Origin: Lachnotalea glycerini
GTDB lineage: Bacteria > Bacillota > Clostridia > Lachnospirales > Lachnospiraceae
NCBI RefSeq assembly: GCF_003201285.1
Contig: NZ_QICS01000017.1
Coordinates: 1 to 62,261 of the forward strand
Length of the DNA: 62,261 nt
Direction: 5' to 3'
Shown here: positions 9,501 to 18,283 of the stretch, piece after piece
How the letters are laid out: each line of letters starts with the position of its first letter
Numbering within the stretch: the first letter of the stretch is position 1
Made by a program: the position numbers and the translations under genes
Notes under the pieces: model-generated
The model's input: only the letters and a program-made list of their open reading frames with translations
The model's database searches: none
What the model was told of the DNA's origin: nothing

Positions 9501-10799
9501 GATACGGATGCATTTCATATCCTGACCACCAATGTCCAATATACAATCAACATCAGGAGCAAAAAAAGCAGCGGCATAATAGTGAGAAACCGTTTCAACC
9601 TCACCCTCATCAAGCAACAAAGCCGCCTTAATCAGCGCTTCGCCATAACCAGTTGAACAAGAGTAAACAATTTCAGCTTTTGTTGGAAGAAGAGAATAAA
9701 TTTCTTTAATTGCTTTTATGGTAGTGGCAAGAGGGCTTCCGTTATTACTGCTATAAAAAGAATAAAGTAAAGAACCATCTTCAGAAACCAAAGCTACCTT
9801 TGTTGTTGTTGAACCAGCATCTATTCCTAGAAAGCATTTTCCTGCGTAGCTTCTAAGCTCTTTGGTATTAACACAGTGGCTATTATGTCGTGTTTCAAAT
9901 TCATCATACTCTTTTTGTGTAGAAAACAATGGCTCCATACGTTCTACTTCAAATTCCATCTTAATGTTGGAAGATAATCTGTCCTTTAAGGAAGATAATG
10001 AGATAGAAACATTTTTTTCCGAATTAAGAGCGGAGCCAATTGCAGCAAAAAGATGGGAATGTCCGGGTGCAATGATATGATCTTCGTCTAGGCTTAAAGT
10101 TCGAATAAAGGCTTCTCGAAGTTCGGATAAAAAGTGCAGTGGACCTCCAAGAAATGCAATATGTCCACGTATTGGCTTACCGCAGGCAAGTCCGCTTATT
10201 GTCTGGTTTACAACCGCTTGAAAGATAGAGGCTGATAAGTCTTCCTTAGTAGCCCCTTCGTTGATTAAAGGTTGAATATCAGATTTTGCAAAAACTCCGC
10301 AACGAGCAGCAATCGGGTAGATCGCCTCGTAATTTTTGGCATAATCATTTAAGCCTGTTGCATCAGTTTGCAAAAGCGATGCCATTTGATCGATGAATGA
10401 ACCGGTACCCCCTGCACAGATTCCATTCATTCTCTGCTCTATGCTTCCACCTGTAAAATAAATGATTTTGGCGTCTTCCCCACCTAATTCAATTGCTACA
10501 TCTGTTTGTGGAGCATAATCTTGCAATGCAGTTGACACTGCAATAACCTCTTGCACAAATGGTATATTAAGATATTTTGATAGTGTTAATCCTCCCGAAC
10601 CTGTTATGACAGGAGAAAGCATAAGTTCACCAAACTGCTTACCTGCCTCATTAAGCAGTTCGGACAACGTCCCTTGAATATTAGCAAAATGTCTTCTATA
10701 ATCTGAAAACAATAAATTATTATTTTCGTCTAAAATAGCAATTTTGACAGTGGTAGAACCAATGTCAATTCCTAATGTATATAATGTTTGAGCTTTCAT
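6549..10799 (-). CDS. Giant 2-hydroxyacyl-CoA dehydratase activase / BcrAD-BadFG family protein
   Basis: This 1416-residue protein fuses two ATPase modules of the acyl-CoA dehydratase activator family to a dehydratase-like C-terminal half. Module 1 has [14 protein letters not shown] near residue 10 and iron-sulfur-type cysteines C128 ([11 protein letters not shown]) and C167 (ARCGVF). Module 2 (about 320-580) has [22 protein letters not shown] and CSSGCGSF. A Cys-rich motif (CRGCTNSC) follows, then a DUF2229-type region and HgdB-like stretches with NNDACYPSL and [13 protein letters not shown]. Known activases use ATP hydrolysis to inject one electron into a dehydratase; whether this long form does so is unknown. 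Fused proteins of about 1400 residues are common in Clostridia. It is a single-gene unit, convergent with ung and divergent from the LysM gene. Confidence 0.85.
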   Translation of the reverse strand: MKAQTLYTLGIDIGSTTVKIAILDENNNLLFSDYRRHFANIQGTLSELLNEAGKQFGELMLSPVITGSGGLTLSKYLNIPFVQEVIAVSTALQDYAPQTDVAIELGGEDAKIIYFTGGSIEQRMNGICAGGTGSFIDQMASLLQTDATGLNDYAKNYEAIYPIAARCGVFAKSDIQPLINEGATKEDLSASIFQAVVNQTISGLACGKPIRGHIAFLGGPLHFLSELREAFIRTLSLDEDHIIAPGHSHLFAAIGSALNSEKNVSISLSSLKDRLSSNIKMEFEVERMEPLFSTQKEYDEFETRHNSHCVNTKELRSYAGKCFLGIDAGSTTTKVALVSEDGSLLYSFYSSNNGSPLATTIKAIKEIYSLLPTKAEIVYSCSTGYGEALIKAALLLDEGEVETVSHYYAAAFFAPDVDCILDIGGQDMKCIRIKNQTVDSVQLNEACSSGCGSFIETFAKSLNFTVENFAHSALFAQNPIDLGTRCTVFMNSKVKQAQKEGAGVDDISAGLAYSVIKNALFKVIKVSDPKDLGKHIVVQGGTFYNDAVLRSFEKISKCEAIRPDIAGIMGAFGAALIARERYQISPAKKTTMLSIDKINALAFDTKMSRCRGCTNSCLLTINRFTGGRQYITGNRCERGIGKEKNKENIPNLFEYKYQRMFSYQPLSPEDALHGTVGIPRVLNMYENYPFWFTFFNELKFQVILSPDSNRKIYELGIESIPSESECYPAKIAHGHVTWLIKHGVDFIFYPCIPYERKEFSDANNHYNCPIVTSYAENIKNNIDEIAQGEVDFKNPFISFESKETILPQLLKSLSEFNLSPEEIKTALDAAWEELKSSREDIKQKGEETLAYLEETGRRGIVLAGRPYHIDPEINHGIPELITSYGIAVLTEDSISHLQPVERPLLVMDQWMYHSRLYAAANYIKMKENIDMIQLNSFGCGLDAVTTDEVSDILSKSDKIYTVLKIDEVNNLGAARIRIRSLISALRVREQKNFSRNVHSSAYNRIIFTEEMRKNYTILCPQMSPIHFEMVEPALVSCGYNLKLLGNDNKSSVDIGLKYVNNDACYPSLMVVGQIMDAVLSGEYDLDKTAVIISQTGGGCRASNYIGFIRRALEKAGYPQIPVISLNLSGLEGNPGFKITYKMVKKGVFALVFGDIFMRTLYRMRPYEQISGSANELHRKWVSICTEFITSKNPSYFKFKQLCRAIIQDFDHLPITDEVKPKVGVVGEILVKFLPAANNYLVELLEKEGAEAVVPDLLDFFLYCFKNTEFKADELGFKKSSAIKGKLGIKAIEWIRGTAAKELRKSHNFTTMSNIDELAEMASKFVSLGNQTGEGWFLTGEMLELIHNETLNIVCAQPFACLPNHVVGKGVIKEIRNKYQLSNIVAIDYDPGASEVNQLNRIKLMLSTANKNLNKKK

Positions 10800-11016
10800 A
10801 TAATTTTTCAGTAAAAATACTGATACCTCCTAAGCTAAAAAAATCGATATTCTGTAATATTATACGACATTAATTAAGTAAATACAAATATAAAATTTCA
10901 TAAAGACAGTTCTATATTTTATAAATAAATGGAGAAATTACCCATATTTTTTAGAATGTGCAACAAAATCTAACAAAAGGAATATTATATAAGAAAAGAG
11001 TAGTGAGGTTACTAAA

Positions 11017-11262
11017 ATGGATTATAATAATGATGATAATTTTAATAATTCGCAGGCCTTTAAAAATTGTGTTAATAACTGTAGATGCAAAGGCTTCTAC
11101 TATATTATCAAAGAAGGCGATACATTGTACAAAATCAGTAAGGCCTATGAAGTTAGTGTTTCAGATCTAATGCTTGCCAATCCTTATGTTAATGTATACA
11201 ATTTACAGATTAATGACGAAATATGTATACCGAAAGCAATAAATATTCAAGTATCAATGTAA
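11017..11262 (+). CDS. Small LysM-domain protein
   Basis: This 81-residue protein has a single LysM domain at about residues 28-75 (YYIIKEGDTLYKISKAYEVS, then NDEICIP), a fold that binds peptidoglycan or other GlcNAc polymers. No signal peptide is visible. Two cysteines sit in the N-terminal part (NCVNNCRCKGF). Similar short LysM proteins in Clostridia occur with spore or envelope proteins, so it may act inside the spore cortex or coat or bind peptidoglycan after release. The ATG follows a weak GTGAGG site. A strong hairpin terminator lies 67 bases after the stop. Confidence 0.75.
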   Translation: MDYNNDDNFNNSQAFKNCVNNCRCKGFYYIIKEGDTLYKISKAYEVSVSDLMLANPYVNVYNLQINDEICIPKAINIQVSM

Positions 11263-11328
11263 AATATATGAGATGAGATTGACAAATGCGTAAGCAGAAA
11301 TTATAATGATAGCGATAAGAAAGTTTGT

Positions 11329-11363
11329 ATCAAAAAGCTTTCACTTGGTGAAAGCTTTTTGAT
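11329..11363 (+). terminator. Terminator after the LysM gene
   Basis: A perfect 16-bp stem (11329-11344 with 11348-11363) closes on a TTG loop and contains AAAAAGCTTTCAC and its complement. It could work in both directions. Confidence 0.8.
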
Positions 11364-11392
11364 ATTGCAGAAAAAGAAAGGATGTGAAAGTC

Positions 11393-11443
11393 ATGGAAGG
11401 CGTGCCGGGTTCGAAGAATAATTACTTTGAATTAAACAGATAA
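11393..11443 (+). CDS. Possible leader peptide upstream of corA
   Basis: A 16-codon reading frame (MEGVPGSKNNYFELNR) begins at an ATG preceded by AAAGGATG at a usable distance and ends with TAA. It lies between the preceding terminator and the corA start, followed directly by the alternating hairpins at 11452-11503. Translation of such a leader could couple ribosome position to RNA folding. There is no homology evidence, so this is tentative. Confidence 0.3.
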   Translation: MEGVPGSKNNYFELNR

Positions 11444-11451
11444 TTAGAATG

Positions 11452-11503
11452 AGACAATAGGCACAAACTATCATTGTCTTATTCAAGAAAAACCTAAGAC
11501 AAT
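11452..11503 (+). promoter_or_regulatory. Alternating hairpin leader of corA
   Basis: Segment B (ATTGTCTTA, 11473-11481) can pair with upstream segment A (AGACAAT, 11452-11458) or with downstream segment C (TAAGACAAT, 11495-11503). The two pairings exclude each other. C ends two bases before the corA ribosome site AAAGGAG. The layout is that of a translational or magnesium-responsive switch, but no known riboswitch class is recognised. Confidence 0.35.
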
Positions 11504-11519
11504 GAAAGGAGTAATTTCC

Positions 11520-12461
11520 ATGATCAAAATATTTAGAACGGATGATGAAGGAATCAGGGAAGTTAATGAAATTTCAGAAGGCTGCTGGGTAGCTTTGACT
11601 GATCCTACGGCAACTGAAATACTTGACATCTCAAATCAATACAATATTGATGTAGAGCACTTAAGAGCATCACTAGATGAGGAAGAACGTTCCAGAATTG
11701 AAGTAGAGGATAGATATACAATGGTGCTTGTCGATATACCGATTATTGAGGAAAGAAATAATAAGGATTGGTATGTTACGATTCCATTGGCAATTATACT
11801 TACTGAAGCTATCATTTTTACGATATGTTTAGAGAATTCACCGGTTTTAGGTGCATTTATGGATGGAAGAGTAAGGAATTTTTATACTTACAAAAAAACT
11901 AGATTTATTTTTCAAGTATTATATAAAAATGCGACACTGTTCTTGCATTATCTTAGAATTATTGATAAAAAGAGTGAAGTGATTGAAAGAAAGCTTCATA
12001 TGTCTACTAAAAATGAAGAGTTAATTGAGCTTCTTGAGCTTGAAAAAAGCCTTGTTTATTTTACAACATCGCTTCGTTCAAATGAGGTGGTATTAGAGAA
12101 GCTGTTAAAAGCAGAGAGTATCAAAAAGTACCCTGAGGACAGAGAATTATTGGAGGATGTTATCATAGAGAACAAGCAGGCTATCGAAATGGCAAATATA
12201 TACAGTGGTATTTTAAGTGGTACGATGGATGCATTTGCCTCTGTTATTTCAAATAATTTGAATATCGTAATGAAATTTTTAGCTACGGTAACTATCGTTA
12301 TGTCAATCCCGACTATGATAGCGAGTTTTTATGGAATGAACGTGAATTCGGCAGGAATGCCAGGAGCATCCAGTCCCTATGGCTTTGCTTACGTAATCGT
12401 ATTTTCTCTGGTAATAACAATTATGCTAGCACTTTTCTTTGCTAAGAAAGATTTGTTTTAG
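11520..12461 (+). CDS. corA: CorA-type divalent cation transporter
   Basis: This 313-residue protein is a CorA family magnesium or other divalent cation channel. The cytoplasmic N-terminal domain is followed by a long helix. Two C-terminal membrane helices (about 245-270 and 285-305) flank the family signature YGMN in FYGMNVNSAGMPG. The start at 11520 follows AAAGGAG; an in-frame ATG 18 bases earlier overlaps that site. It has its own leader with possible switching hairpins. The next gene starts 27 bases after the stop and is probably co-transcribed. Confidence 0.9.
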   Translation: MIKIFRTDDEGIREVNEISEGCWVALTDPTATEILDISNQYNIDVEHLRASLDEEERSRIEVEDRYTMVLVDIPIIEERNNKDWYVTIPLAIILTEAIIFTICLENSPVLGAFMDGRVRNFYTYKKTRFIFQVLYKNATLFLHYLRIIDKKSEVIERKLHMSTKNEELIELLELEKSLVYFTTSLRSNEVVLEKLLKAESIKKYPEDRELLEDVIIENKQAIEMANIYSGILSGTMDAFASVISNNLNIVMKFLATVTIVMSIPTMIASFYGMNVNSAGMPGASSPYGFAYVIVFSLVITIMLALFFAKKDLF

Positions 12462-12488
12462 TATTATTGAAAGAAAGGCGATAATAAT

Positions 12489-13319
12489 ATGAATTTTTTA
12501 AATAAATTAGAACGTAAATTTGGTAAATATGCAATACATAATCTGATGTATTATATAATAATTTTGTATGGAATGGGAACAGTTCTGGATTTGCTTAGGT
12601 TATCAAGTTTTTATGACAGTTATTTATCATTAAATGCAGCGGCTATATTACATGGACAAGTATGGAGGATGGTTACTTTTCTTATTAAAGGTCCAAGCAG
12701 TAACCTATTCTTTGCTATTATAGCACTTTATTTGTATTATATGATTGGAATGAATTTAGAGAATCAATGGGGTGCATTTCGGTTTAATATGTATTTTCTG
12801 ATAGGAATACTTGGTCATGTATTGGCAGCAATTGTAGCTTATCTTATTACAGGTGTTTCCTATTCACTGGATACATTCTATTTGAACTTTTCTTTATTTT
12901 TTGCTTTTGCGGCAACTTATCCGAATATGGAATTTTTATTGTTTTTTATCATTCCAATAAAAGCAAAATGGTTAGCGTTGCTCAATGGTGCATTGTTTTT
13001 GTTTGAGTTTGTAAATTCACTGACTTATGGCGACTATGCAACCAGTCTTAGTATCATTTTGTCTTTGGCCAATTTTTTAATTTTCTTTTTTGCAACTAGA
13101 AATTTCAAACGGATATCTCCGAATGAGATTCATAGAAAAAGAGTTTATAAAAAAGCCGTTTCTCAGACTAAGGGCGTGACGAAGCATAAATGTGCAATTT
13201 GCGGTCGTACAGAAGAAGATGGAGATGAACTGGAATTTAGATTTTGTTCTAAGTGCGATGGGAATTATGAGTATTGTCAGGATCATTTATTCACACACCA
13301 GCATATCAAGAAAAAATAA
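12489..13319 (+). CDS. Rhomboid-like membrane protein with C-terminal zinc-ribbon-like tail
   Basis: The 276-residue protein has about six membrane helices. It matches the rhomboid fold in HGQVWRMVTFLI (about 55-66) and in the block YMIGMNLENQWGAFRFNMYF, which resembles the rhomboid ExxxG-type loop. The catalytic GxSG serine motif is not visible; the equivalent helix reads TFYLNFSLFFAFA. It therefore looks like a pseudoprotease or a diverged enzyme. The C-terminal 50 residues are soluble and Cys/His-rich (CAICG, FCSKC, YCQDH, HQH), suggesting a zinc-binding tail. It starts 27 bases after corA and may form an operon with it. Function is unknown. Confidence 0.65.
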   Translation: MNFLNKLERKFGKYAIHNLMYYIIILYGMGTVLDLLRLSSFYDSYLSLNAAAILHGQVWRMVTFLIKGPSSNLFFAIIALYLYYMIGMNLENQWGAFRFNMYFLIGILGHVLAAIVAYLITGVSYSLDTFYLNFSLFFAFAATYPNMEFLLFFIIPIKAKWLALLNGALFLFEFVNSLTYGDYATSLSIILSLANFLIFFFATRNFKRISPNEIHRKRVYKKAVSQTKGVTKHKCAICGRTEEDGDELEFRFCSKCDGNYEYCQDHLFTHQHIKKK

Positions 13320-13390
13320 TTATAAGGTAACTAAGCTTTTTAAATTTAGCCTCTTATAAGCAGAAATTACGATTATAAGGGGCTGAAATT

Positions 13391-13426
13391 ATGCATAATA
13401 ATAAGAGGCACAAAAGACCACAATAA
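13391..13426 (+). CDS. Possible short basic leader peptide before pyk
   Basis: ATG at 13391 starts an 11-codon frame (MHNNKRHKRPQ) with AAGGGG eight to nine bases upstream. It ends just before the pyk ribosome site. CCTCTTAT near 13353 and ATAAGAGG near 13400 can pair across it. This is suggestive only. Confidence 0.2.
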   Translation: MHNNKRHKRPQ

Positions 13427-13438
13427 TAGGAGGAAAGC

Positions 13439-14875
13439 ATGAAGAAAACAAAAATAATTTGTACAATGGGACCAAATACAAATGATAAGAACCTATTAAT
13501 AAAATTAGTAAAAGAAGGCATGGATATTGCCAGATTTAATTTCTCGCACGGTGATTATGAAGAACAAAAGGGCAGAATGGATCTGGTTAAGAGTATTAGA
13601 GAAGAATTAAGGATTCCTGTTGCTATCTTGTTAGATACAAAGGGACCAGAAATAAGGACAGGTTTGTTAAAAGATAATCAAAAGGTCATATTAAAAGAAA
13701 ATGATATATATACATTCACAAGTGAGGATATCGTAGGAGATGAAACAAGAGGACATATTACTTATGAGGGATTGGCAGAGGATTTAGCTATAGGTAATAA
13801 GATTCTGGTTGATGATGGACTTTTAGAATTTGAAGTAATTGAAATAGTCGGTAAAGAGATAAAATGTCGTGTAATTAATGGAGGAGAGCTTGGAATGAGA
13901 AAGGGTGTTAATGTTCCTAATGTTATCATCAGGCTCCCTGCACTCACCCAAAAGGATAAAGAAGATATTGTATTTGGTATTAGCCAAGATATTGATTTTA
14001 TTGCAGCATCTTTTGTCCGTTCAGCAGATTGTATCAAAGAAATCAAGGCTGTTTTGAAAGCGAATAACGGCGAGCATATACCGGTTATTGCTAAGATAGA
14101 AAATGCGGAAGGCATTAACAACATCGATGAGATTATACACTATTCAGACGGTATCATGGTTGCCAGAGGTGATTTGGGTGTTGAAATTGCTGCTGATGAG
14201 CTTCCTTATTTACAAAAGATGATTATTAAAAAATGCAATGAAATGTATAAGCCCGTCATTACAGCAACTCAGATGCTGGATTCTATGATTAGAAACCCCA
14301 GACCAACCAGAGCCGAAGTAACCGATGTTGCAAATGCAATTTATGACGGAACAGATGCTGTTATGCTATCGGGAGAGACGGCAGCAGGTAAATATCCGGT
14401 TGAAGCATTAAAAATGATGGTAAAGATAGCAAAATCAACGGAACAACATCTCGACTATGAGCATTTAATGCAGAAAAAAGCTATGCATAGGAAAAGGAGT
14501 ATTGCCAGTGCGGTTGGATATTCATCCGTTACAACTTCTTATAATTTGGATGCAAAATTAATTGTAACTCCTACAGTATCAGGCTCGACTCCAAGATTGG
14601 TATCAAGTTTTAAGCCACGAGTTCCAATTATTGGAATATCTCCGAATGAAGTGGCAGTAAGAAAGATGCAGCTTTACTGGGGAGTTACTCCTCTTTTATC
14701 AGAGCAGAAAGAAACGACGGAAGATATAATAGCAAGAGCTATTGATATTATAAAGGATAAAGGCTATGTAGAAACAGGTGACATTGTTGTATTTACGGCT
14801 GGATCACCGGCTCCAAGTATAGCAAGTGGAGATGGGGCGCTTAGCAATATGATGCGTGTCAGTATCATAGAATAG
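13439..14875 (+). CDS. pyk: Pyruvate kinase
   Basis: Pyruvate kinase converts phosphoenolpyruvate and ADP to pyruvate and ATP, the last step of glycolysis. The 478-residue protein starts KTKIICTMGPNT. It carries the catalytic lysine region VIAKIENAEG, the metal and substrate loop MVARGDLGVE and the ITATQMLDSM helix. It lacks the extra C-terminal phosphohistidine domain found in some Firmicutes enzymes. The ATG follows AGGAGG. A 119-base leader with a possible short ORF precedes it. It is a single-gene unit. Confidence 0.97.
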   Translation: MKKTKIICTMGPNTNDKNLLIKLVKEGMDIARFNFSHGDYEEQKGRMDLVKSIREELRIPVAILLDTKGPEIRTGLLKDNQKVILKENDIYTFTSEDIVGDETRGHITYEGLAEDLAIGNKILVDDGLLEFEVIEIVGKEIKCRVINGGELGMRKGVNVPNVIIRLPALTQKDKEDIVFGISQDIDFIAASFVRSADCIKEIKAVLKANNGEHIPVIAKIENAEGINNIDEIIHYSDGIMVARGDLGVEIAADELPYLQKMIIKKCNEMYKPVITATQMLDSMIRNPRPTRAEVTDVANAIYDGTDAVMLSGETAAGKYPVEALKMMVKIAKSTEQHLDYEHLMQKKAMHRKRSIASAVGYSSVTTSYNLDAKLIVTPTVSGSTPRLVSSFKPRVPIIGISPNEVAVRKMQLYWGVTPLLSEQKETTEDIIARAIDIIKDKGYVETGDIVVFTAGSPAPSIASGDGALSNMMRVSIIE

Positions 14876-15025
14876 GATTATATTAGATAAAATATTTGAT
14901 ATTTATCACTTAATTTGATCTTATGAATTTATTTACAAAGTTAACAGGTAAAGCATTGTATTATAGCTTCAATAAGATTAAAATAAATATAAGGTAAGTA
15001 TTTCAATATTAAGGAGGCATATTAT

Positions 15026-15559
15026 ATGAATTTGTCTGAAATGAACAAGATAGGAAAAACCAAAGTATATGGTAAAGACAGTATCATTTTAGACGAGCAA
15101 TGTACAGATACATTAATTTATATAGTATTGCAAGGTGAAGTAGAGGTCGTTGAGCGAAAAAGAAATTCCAAAGTAGTAATTAAGTCAGGTGAATATTTTG
15201 GAGGGATTCCAGTCCTTCAGGATAACATTAGATTATATTCCGCAAAGGCTTTACAGGATAATACTACAATTTTTCAAATACAGTCAAGTACGTATAGTAG
15301 CTTAATTGAAAAAAGTCCCGAGATGTATTCAAAAGTATTCATTAATCTTTTGAATCGAGTAAGAGCAGGAATTGATGAACTAAATGAAACTGATGCTGTA
15401 GCAGCAACACTATATAAACTAAATCCTATCTATGCAAGGATAAACTTGTTAAAAGATTCTGAGCAAATTGATATAGTTTATAATGATTTAAATTACACTG
15501 TATTTGTTATGAGATTCTTAAGTGATTTATGTATTAAAATGAATTTAAATATTGTATAA
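15026..15559 (+). CDS. Cyclic-nucleotide-binding-domain protein without a DNA-binding domain
   Basis: The 177-residue protein has a Crp/Fnr-type beta-barrel over about residues 10-110. IYIVLQGEVEVVERK and SGEYFGGIPVLQD match the effector-binding fold. A helix comparable to the Crp dimer helix follows (LLNRVRAGIDELNETD). The region where a helix-turn-helix would lie is short and has no recognisable HTH, so it may sense a ligand or act through protein contacts. It starts after AAGGAGG and is followed by a strong terminator. It sits just before a sugar uptake system but is not in that operon. Confidence 0.7.
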   Translation: MNLSEMNKIGKTKVYGKDSIILDEQCTDTLIYIVLQGEVEVVERKRNSKVVIKSGEYFGGIPVLQDNIRLYSAKALQDNTTIFQIQSSTYSSLIEKSPEMYSKVFINLLNRVRAGIDELNETDAVAATLYKLNPIYARINLLKDSEQIDIVYNDLNYTVFVMRFLSDLCIKMNLNIV

Positions 15560-15580
15560 AGTAGTGTGCATTGATTATGG

Positions 15581-15625
15581 GGCATTACAAAGTGACTATG
15601 AGAGTAGCGCTTTGTAATGCCTTTT
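15581..15625 (+). terminator. Terminator
   Basis: GGCATTACAAAG (15581-15592) pairs with CTTTGTAATGCC (15610-15621) over 12 bp and is followed by TTTT. Confidence 0.9.
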
Positions 15626-15707
15626 ATATAAAGTTGAGTATCGTATCGTTTTATCTATTATCAAGAGTCAAATTAGTGATAGTTTAAAGTCAGAACAGTT
15701 ATAGAAA

Positions 15708-15748
15708 AGCAAGTGATAAACTTGCTATGATAAATCTATCATAAGCAA
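15708..15748 (+). promoter_or_regulatory. Competing hairpins in the leader of the sugar-binding lipoprotein gene
   Basis: AGCAAGT/ACTTGCT (15708-15714 with 15720-15726) forms one hairpin. TTGCTATGATA (from 15722) can instead pair with TATCATAAGCAA (15737-15748) with a one-base bulge. The bases CTTGCT are needed by both. The second hairpin ends next to the ribosome site AAGGAGG. A start-site control element is possible. Confidence 0.3.
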
Positions 15749-15762
15749 TTAAGGAGGATAAT

Positions 15763-17265
15763 ATGAAAAAAAGGTTTCTTACAAGTATTTTAGTGACAGC
15801 CCTGGCTGTGTCAATGGCAGGCTGTGGCAGCAACAGTGAAAGCAGCAATAAACAAGAGGGAAGCTCAGATTCGGAGCCTTATACAGTGACTATGGTTTTG
15901 CAAGGAACACAACAGCCTGATGAAGAGAGAATAGAAGAGAAAATAAATGAAGTTTTAGAAAAAGAGCTAAACGCACGACTTGATATTGTTGTATTGCCGT
16001 GGGCAAGTGCAGGGCAGCAGTTGCAGCTCATGTTAGCTGGTGATGAAAAAATTGATTGCTTTTATACAAGTGCAACGAATGCAACTCAGTATATGCACTC
16101 AGGTCAAATTGTAGATATGTCTGAATTAATTGACGAATATGGTACTAACTTGAAAGATATTTATGGGGAGGATATCTTAAAGGGAAATTCCATTAACGGC
16201 TTTTTATATGGAGTGCCAAATCAAATTGAGAGAGGTAGTATTCCATCCATATTTATGAGAAAAGATATTGTAGAAAAGTATAATATTGATATTTCTGCAA
16301 TTAAAAATCCAGAAGATCTGGAAGCTATATTTGAAACTGTAAAAGCAGGTGAGCCGGATATGACGATGCTTTACTCCATTAATGAAGGGGATACGCCTGC
16401 GTCTAGGCTCTTTGGAGGAGATACCTTATCGGATAGTAATCGTTTAGGGGTTTTAATGGATCAGGAAAACGATACTACAATTACGAATTACTTTGCCAGT
16501 GATTGGTATAAACAGACAACTTCAATGCTTTATGACTGGTATCAAAAGGGTTATATCAGCAAGGATGCAGGGACAAATACAGAAAACTGGAGAACGGTAT
16601 GCAAGGCTGGAAATCTGTTCTCGTTATTCTTTGCATATCATCCGGGAACCCCTGTAGAATTCAAGAGCTCAACAGGCTATGACTTTGAAATTGTATCTTT
16701 CCGCGATTATCCAATTAAGAATTGTCAAACCTATAACGGAATTGTATTCTCTATTGCACAAAATTCTGAGAATCCTGAAAAAACGATGGAAGTACTTGAC
16801 TATATTTATGGAAGTTCAGAGATTATGAATCTTCTGAATTGGGGTGAAGAAGGTGTAGATTATGTATTGGAAGATGCTGAAAATGGTATCATTAATTATC
16901 CTGAGGGGATAACTACTGATAATGTAGGATATAGTCTGAATCTTGGATGGGAGTTACCAAATCAGTTCATTGGCTATAAGTGGAGCGGATCAGATCCAAA
17001 GCTATGGGAGAAGATGGAAGACTTCAATTCATCTGCAAAAAGTTCAAAAGCAGTCGGCTTTTATTTTGACGATACAGAATATGAAAGTCAGATTGCAGCG
17101 CTTGCCAATATTGTGAAACAGTATTCTGGTACATTAGATAGTGGCTCTGCTGATCCTGAAATTTATCTGCCCGAATTTCTTGATGCTTTAGAAGCAGCAG
17201 GTATTAATGATGTAATAGCTGCAAAGCAGGAACAGTTTGATCAGTGGTTGGCTGAAAGTAAATAA
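15763..17265 (+). CDS. Extracellular sugar-binding lipoprotein of an ABC importer (LplA-like)
   Basis: The 500-residue protein begins with a lipoprotein signal peptide. The lipobox SMAGC puts the lipidated cysteine at C21, followed by a Ser/Asn/Gln-rich linker. The mature part has the two-lobe binding fold of family 1 solute-binding proteins. Its C-terminal half resembles the DUF3502/LplA type that feeds CUT1 importers for oligosaccharides. Two permeases follow, separated by a terminator-like hairpin, so it is probably made in excess over them. The linked YesM/YesN-type regulator pair and GH3 enzyme suggest a plant oligosaccharide substrate; the exact sugar cannot be told. Confidence 0.88.
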   Translation: MKKRFLTSILVTALAVSMAGCGSNSESSNKQEGSSDSEPYTVTMVLQGTQQPDEERIEEKINEVLEKELNARLDIVVLPWASAGQQLQLMLAGDEKIDCFYTSATNATQYMHSGQIVDMSELIDEYGTNLKDIYGEDILKGNSINGFLYGVPNQIERGSIPSIFMRKDIVEKYNIDISAIKNPEDLEAIFETVKAGEPDMTMLYSINEGDTPASRLFGGDTLSDSNRLGVLMDQENDTTITNYFASDWYKQTTSMLYDWYQKGYISKDAGTNTENWRTVCKAGNLFSLFFAYHPGTPVEFKSSTGYDFEIVSFRDYPIKNCQTYNGIVFSIAQNSENPEKTMEVLDYIYGSSEIMNLLNWGEEGVDYVLEDAENGIINYPEGITTDNVGYSLNLGWELPNQFIGYKWSGSDPKLWEKMEDFNSSAKSSKAVGFYFDDTEYESQIAALANIVKQYSGTLDSGSADPEIYLPEFLDALEAAGINDVIAAKQEQFDQWLAESK

Positions 17266-17272
17266 AACGATT

Positions 17273-17328
17273 GGCTGTCGCTCTAAGCATGTTTGAACAA
17301 GAAGCAGTGGTTAGTGTGACAGCCTTTT
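17273..17328 (+). terminator. Intra-operon attenuator between binding protein and permeases
   Basis: GGCTGTC (17273-17279) pairs with GACAGCC (17318-17324) around a 38-base loop and is followed by TTTT. Partial termination here would give more lipoprotein than permease. Confidence 0.6.
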
Positions 17329-17348
17329 ACTGTTAGAAAGGAGCTGCC

Positions 17349-18272
17349 ATGAAAAACAAGGTACAGCGAAGAGCTTATAAACAGCATTTAACACTCTATT
17401 TCATGATGTTTCCAGGTCTTTTGTATCTGCTGATTAATAATTATATTCCTATGACCGGCATTATTATAGCATTTAAGAAGCTTAATTTTGCAAAAGGAAT
17501 TCTAAACAGTCCGTGGGTTGGTTTGGATCATTTTAAATTCCTTTTTTCATCAAAAGATGCCTGGATTATAACGCGTAATACGCTTTTTTATAACCTTACT
17601 TTTATTTTAGTCAATATGGTACTGGGAATAGCAATCGCAATTATAATTAGTGAAGTACGTAGTAAGGTAATGAAAAAAATTTATCAGAGTGCAATACTGC
17701 TTCCATTTCTTATGTCTATGGTAATTTTGAGCTATATTGTATATGCTCTTCTTAGTTCTGAAAATGGATTAATCAACAATGCAGTGCTTAAGGCACTTCA
17801 TCTTGAGTCAATACAATGGTATCAGGAACCTAAATATTGGCCATTTATTTTAGTAATTGCGAATAGTTGGAAAGGTGTTGGTTATGGTTGTTTGATTTAT
17901 ATTGCCTCGCTAGTTGGTATTGATCCATCTTTTTATGAGGCGGCCAGATTGGATGGGGCAACGAAGTGGCAAGAAATCACGAAAATCACTTTACCATGTT
18001 TGGTACCTACTATTGTAACAATACTGCTGCTTAGCATTGGAAGAATCTTTTATTCGGATTTTGGATTATTTTATCAAGTGCCAATGAATTCGGGTGTACT
18101 ATTTTCAAAAACAAATGTAATTGACACCTATGTTTACAGGGCATTGATAGAGCGAGGAAATATCAGTATGTCATCAGCAGCAGGAGTATATCAGTCGGTC
18201 GTAGGATTTTCAATCGTTATGTTTAGCAATTGGATTGTAAGAAAGTTTGACAAAGATCGTGCGTTATTTTAG
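17349..18272 (+). CDS. ABC sugar permease (LplB/UgpA type)
   Basis: The 307-residue membrane protein has six helices and the cytoplasmic EAA loop (EAARLDGATKWQEITKITLP) that docks on the ATPase. It is the first of two CUT1-type permeases for the lipoprotein upstream. The ATG follows AGAAAGGAG. The second permease starts 12 bases after its stop. No ATP-binding subunit is encoded nearby, so a shared MsmX-like ATPase elsewhere is the likely motor. Confidence 0.92.
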   Translation: MKNKVQRRAYKQHLTLYFMMFPGLLYLLINNYIPMTGIIIAFKKLNFAKGILNSPWVGLDHFKFLFSSKDAWIITRNTLFYNLTFILVNMVLGIAIAIIISEVRSKVMKKIYQSAILLPFLMSMVILSYIVYALLSSENGLINNAVLKALHLESIQWYQEPKYWPFILVIANSWKGVGYGCLIYIASLVGIDPSFYEAARLDGATKWQEITKITLPCLVPTIVTILLLSIGRIFYSDFGLFYQVPMNSGVLFSKTNVIDTYVYRALIERGNISMSSAAGVYQSVVGFSIVMFSNWIVRKFDKDRALF

Positions 18273-18283
18273 GAGGATAATAA

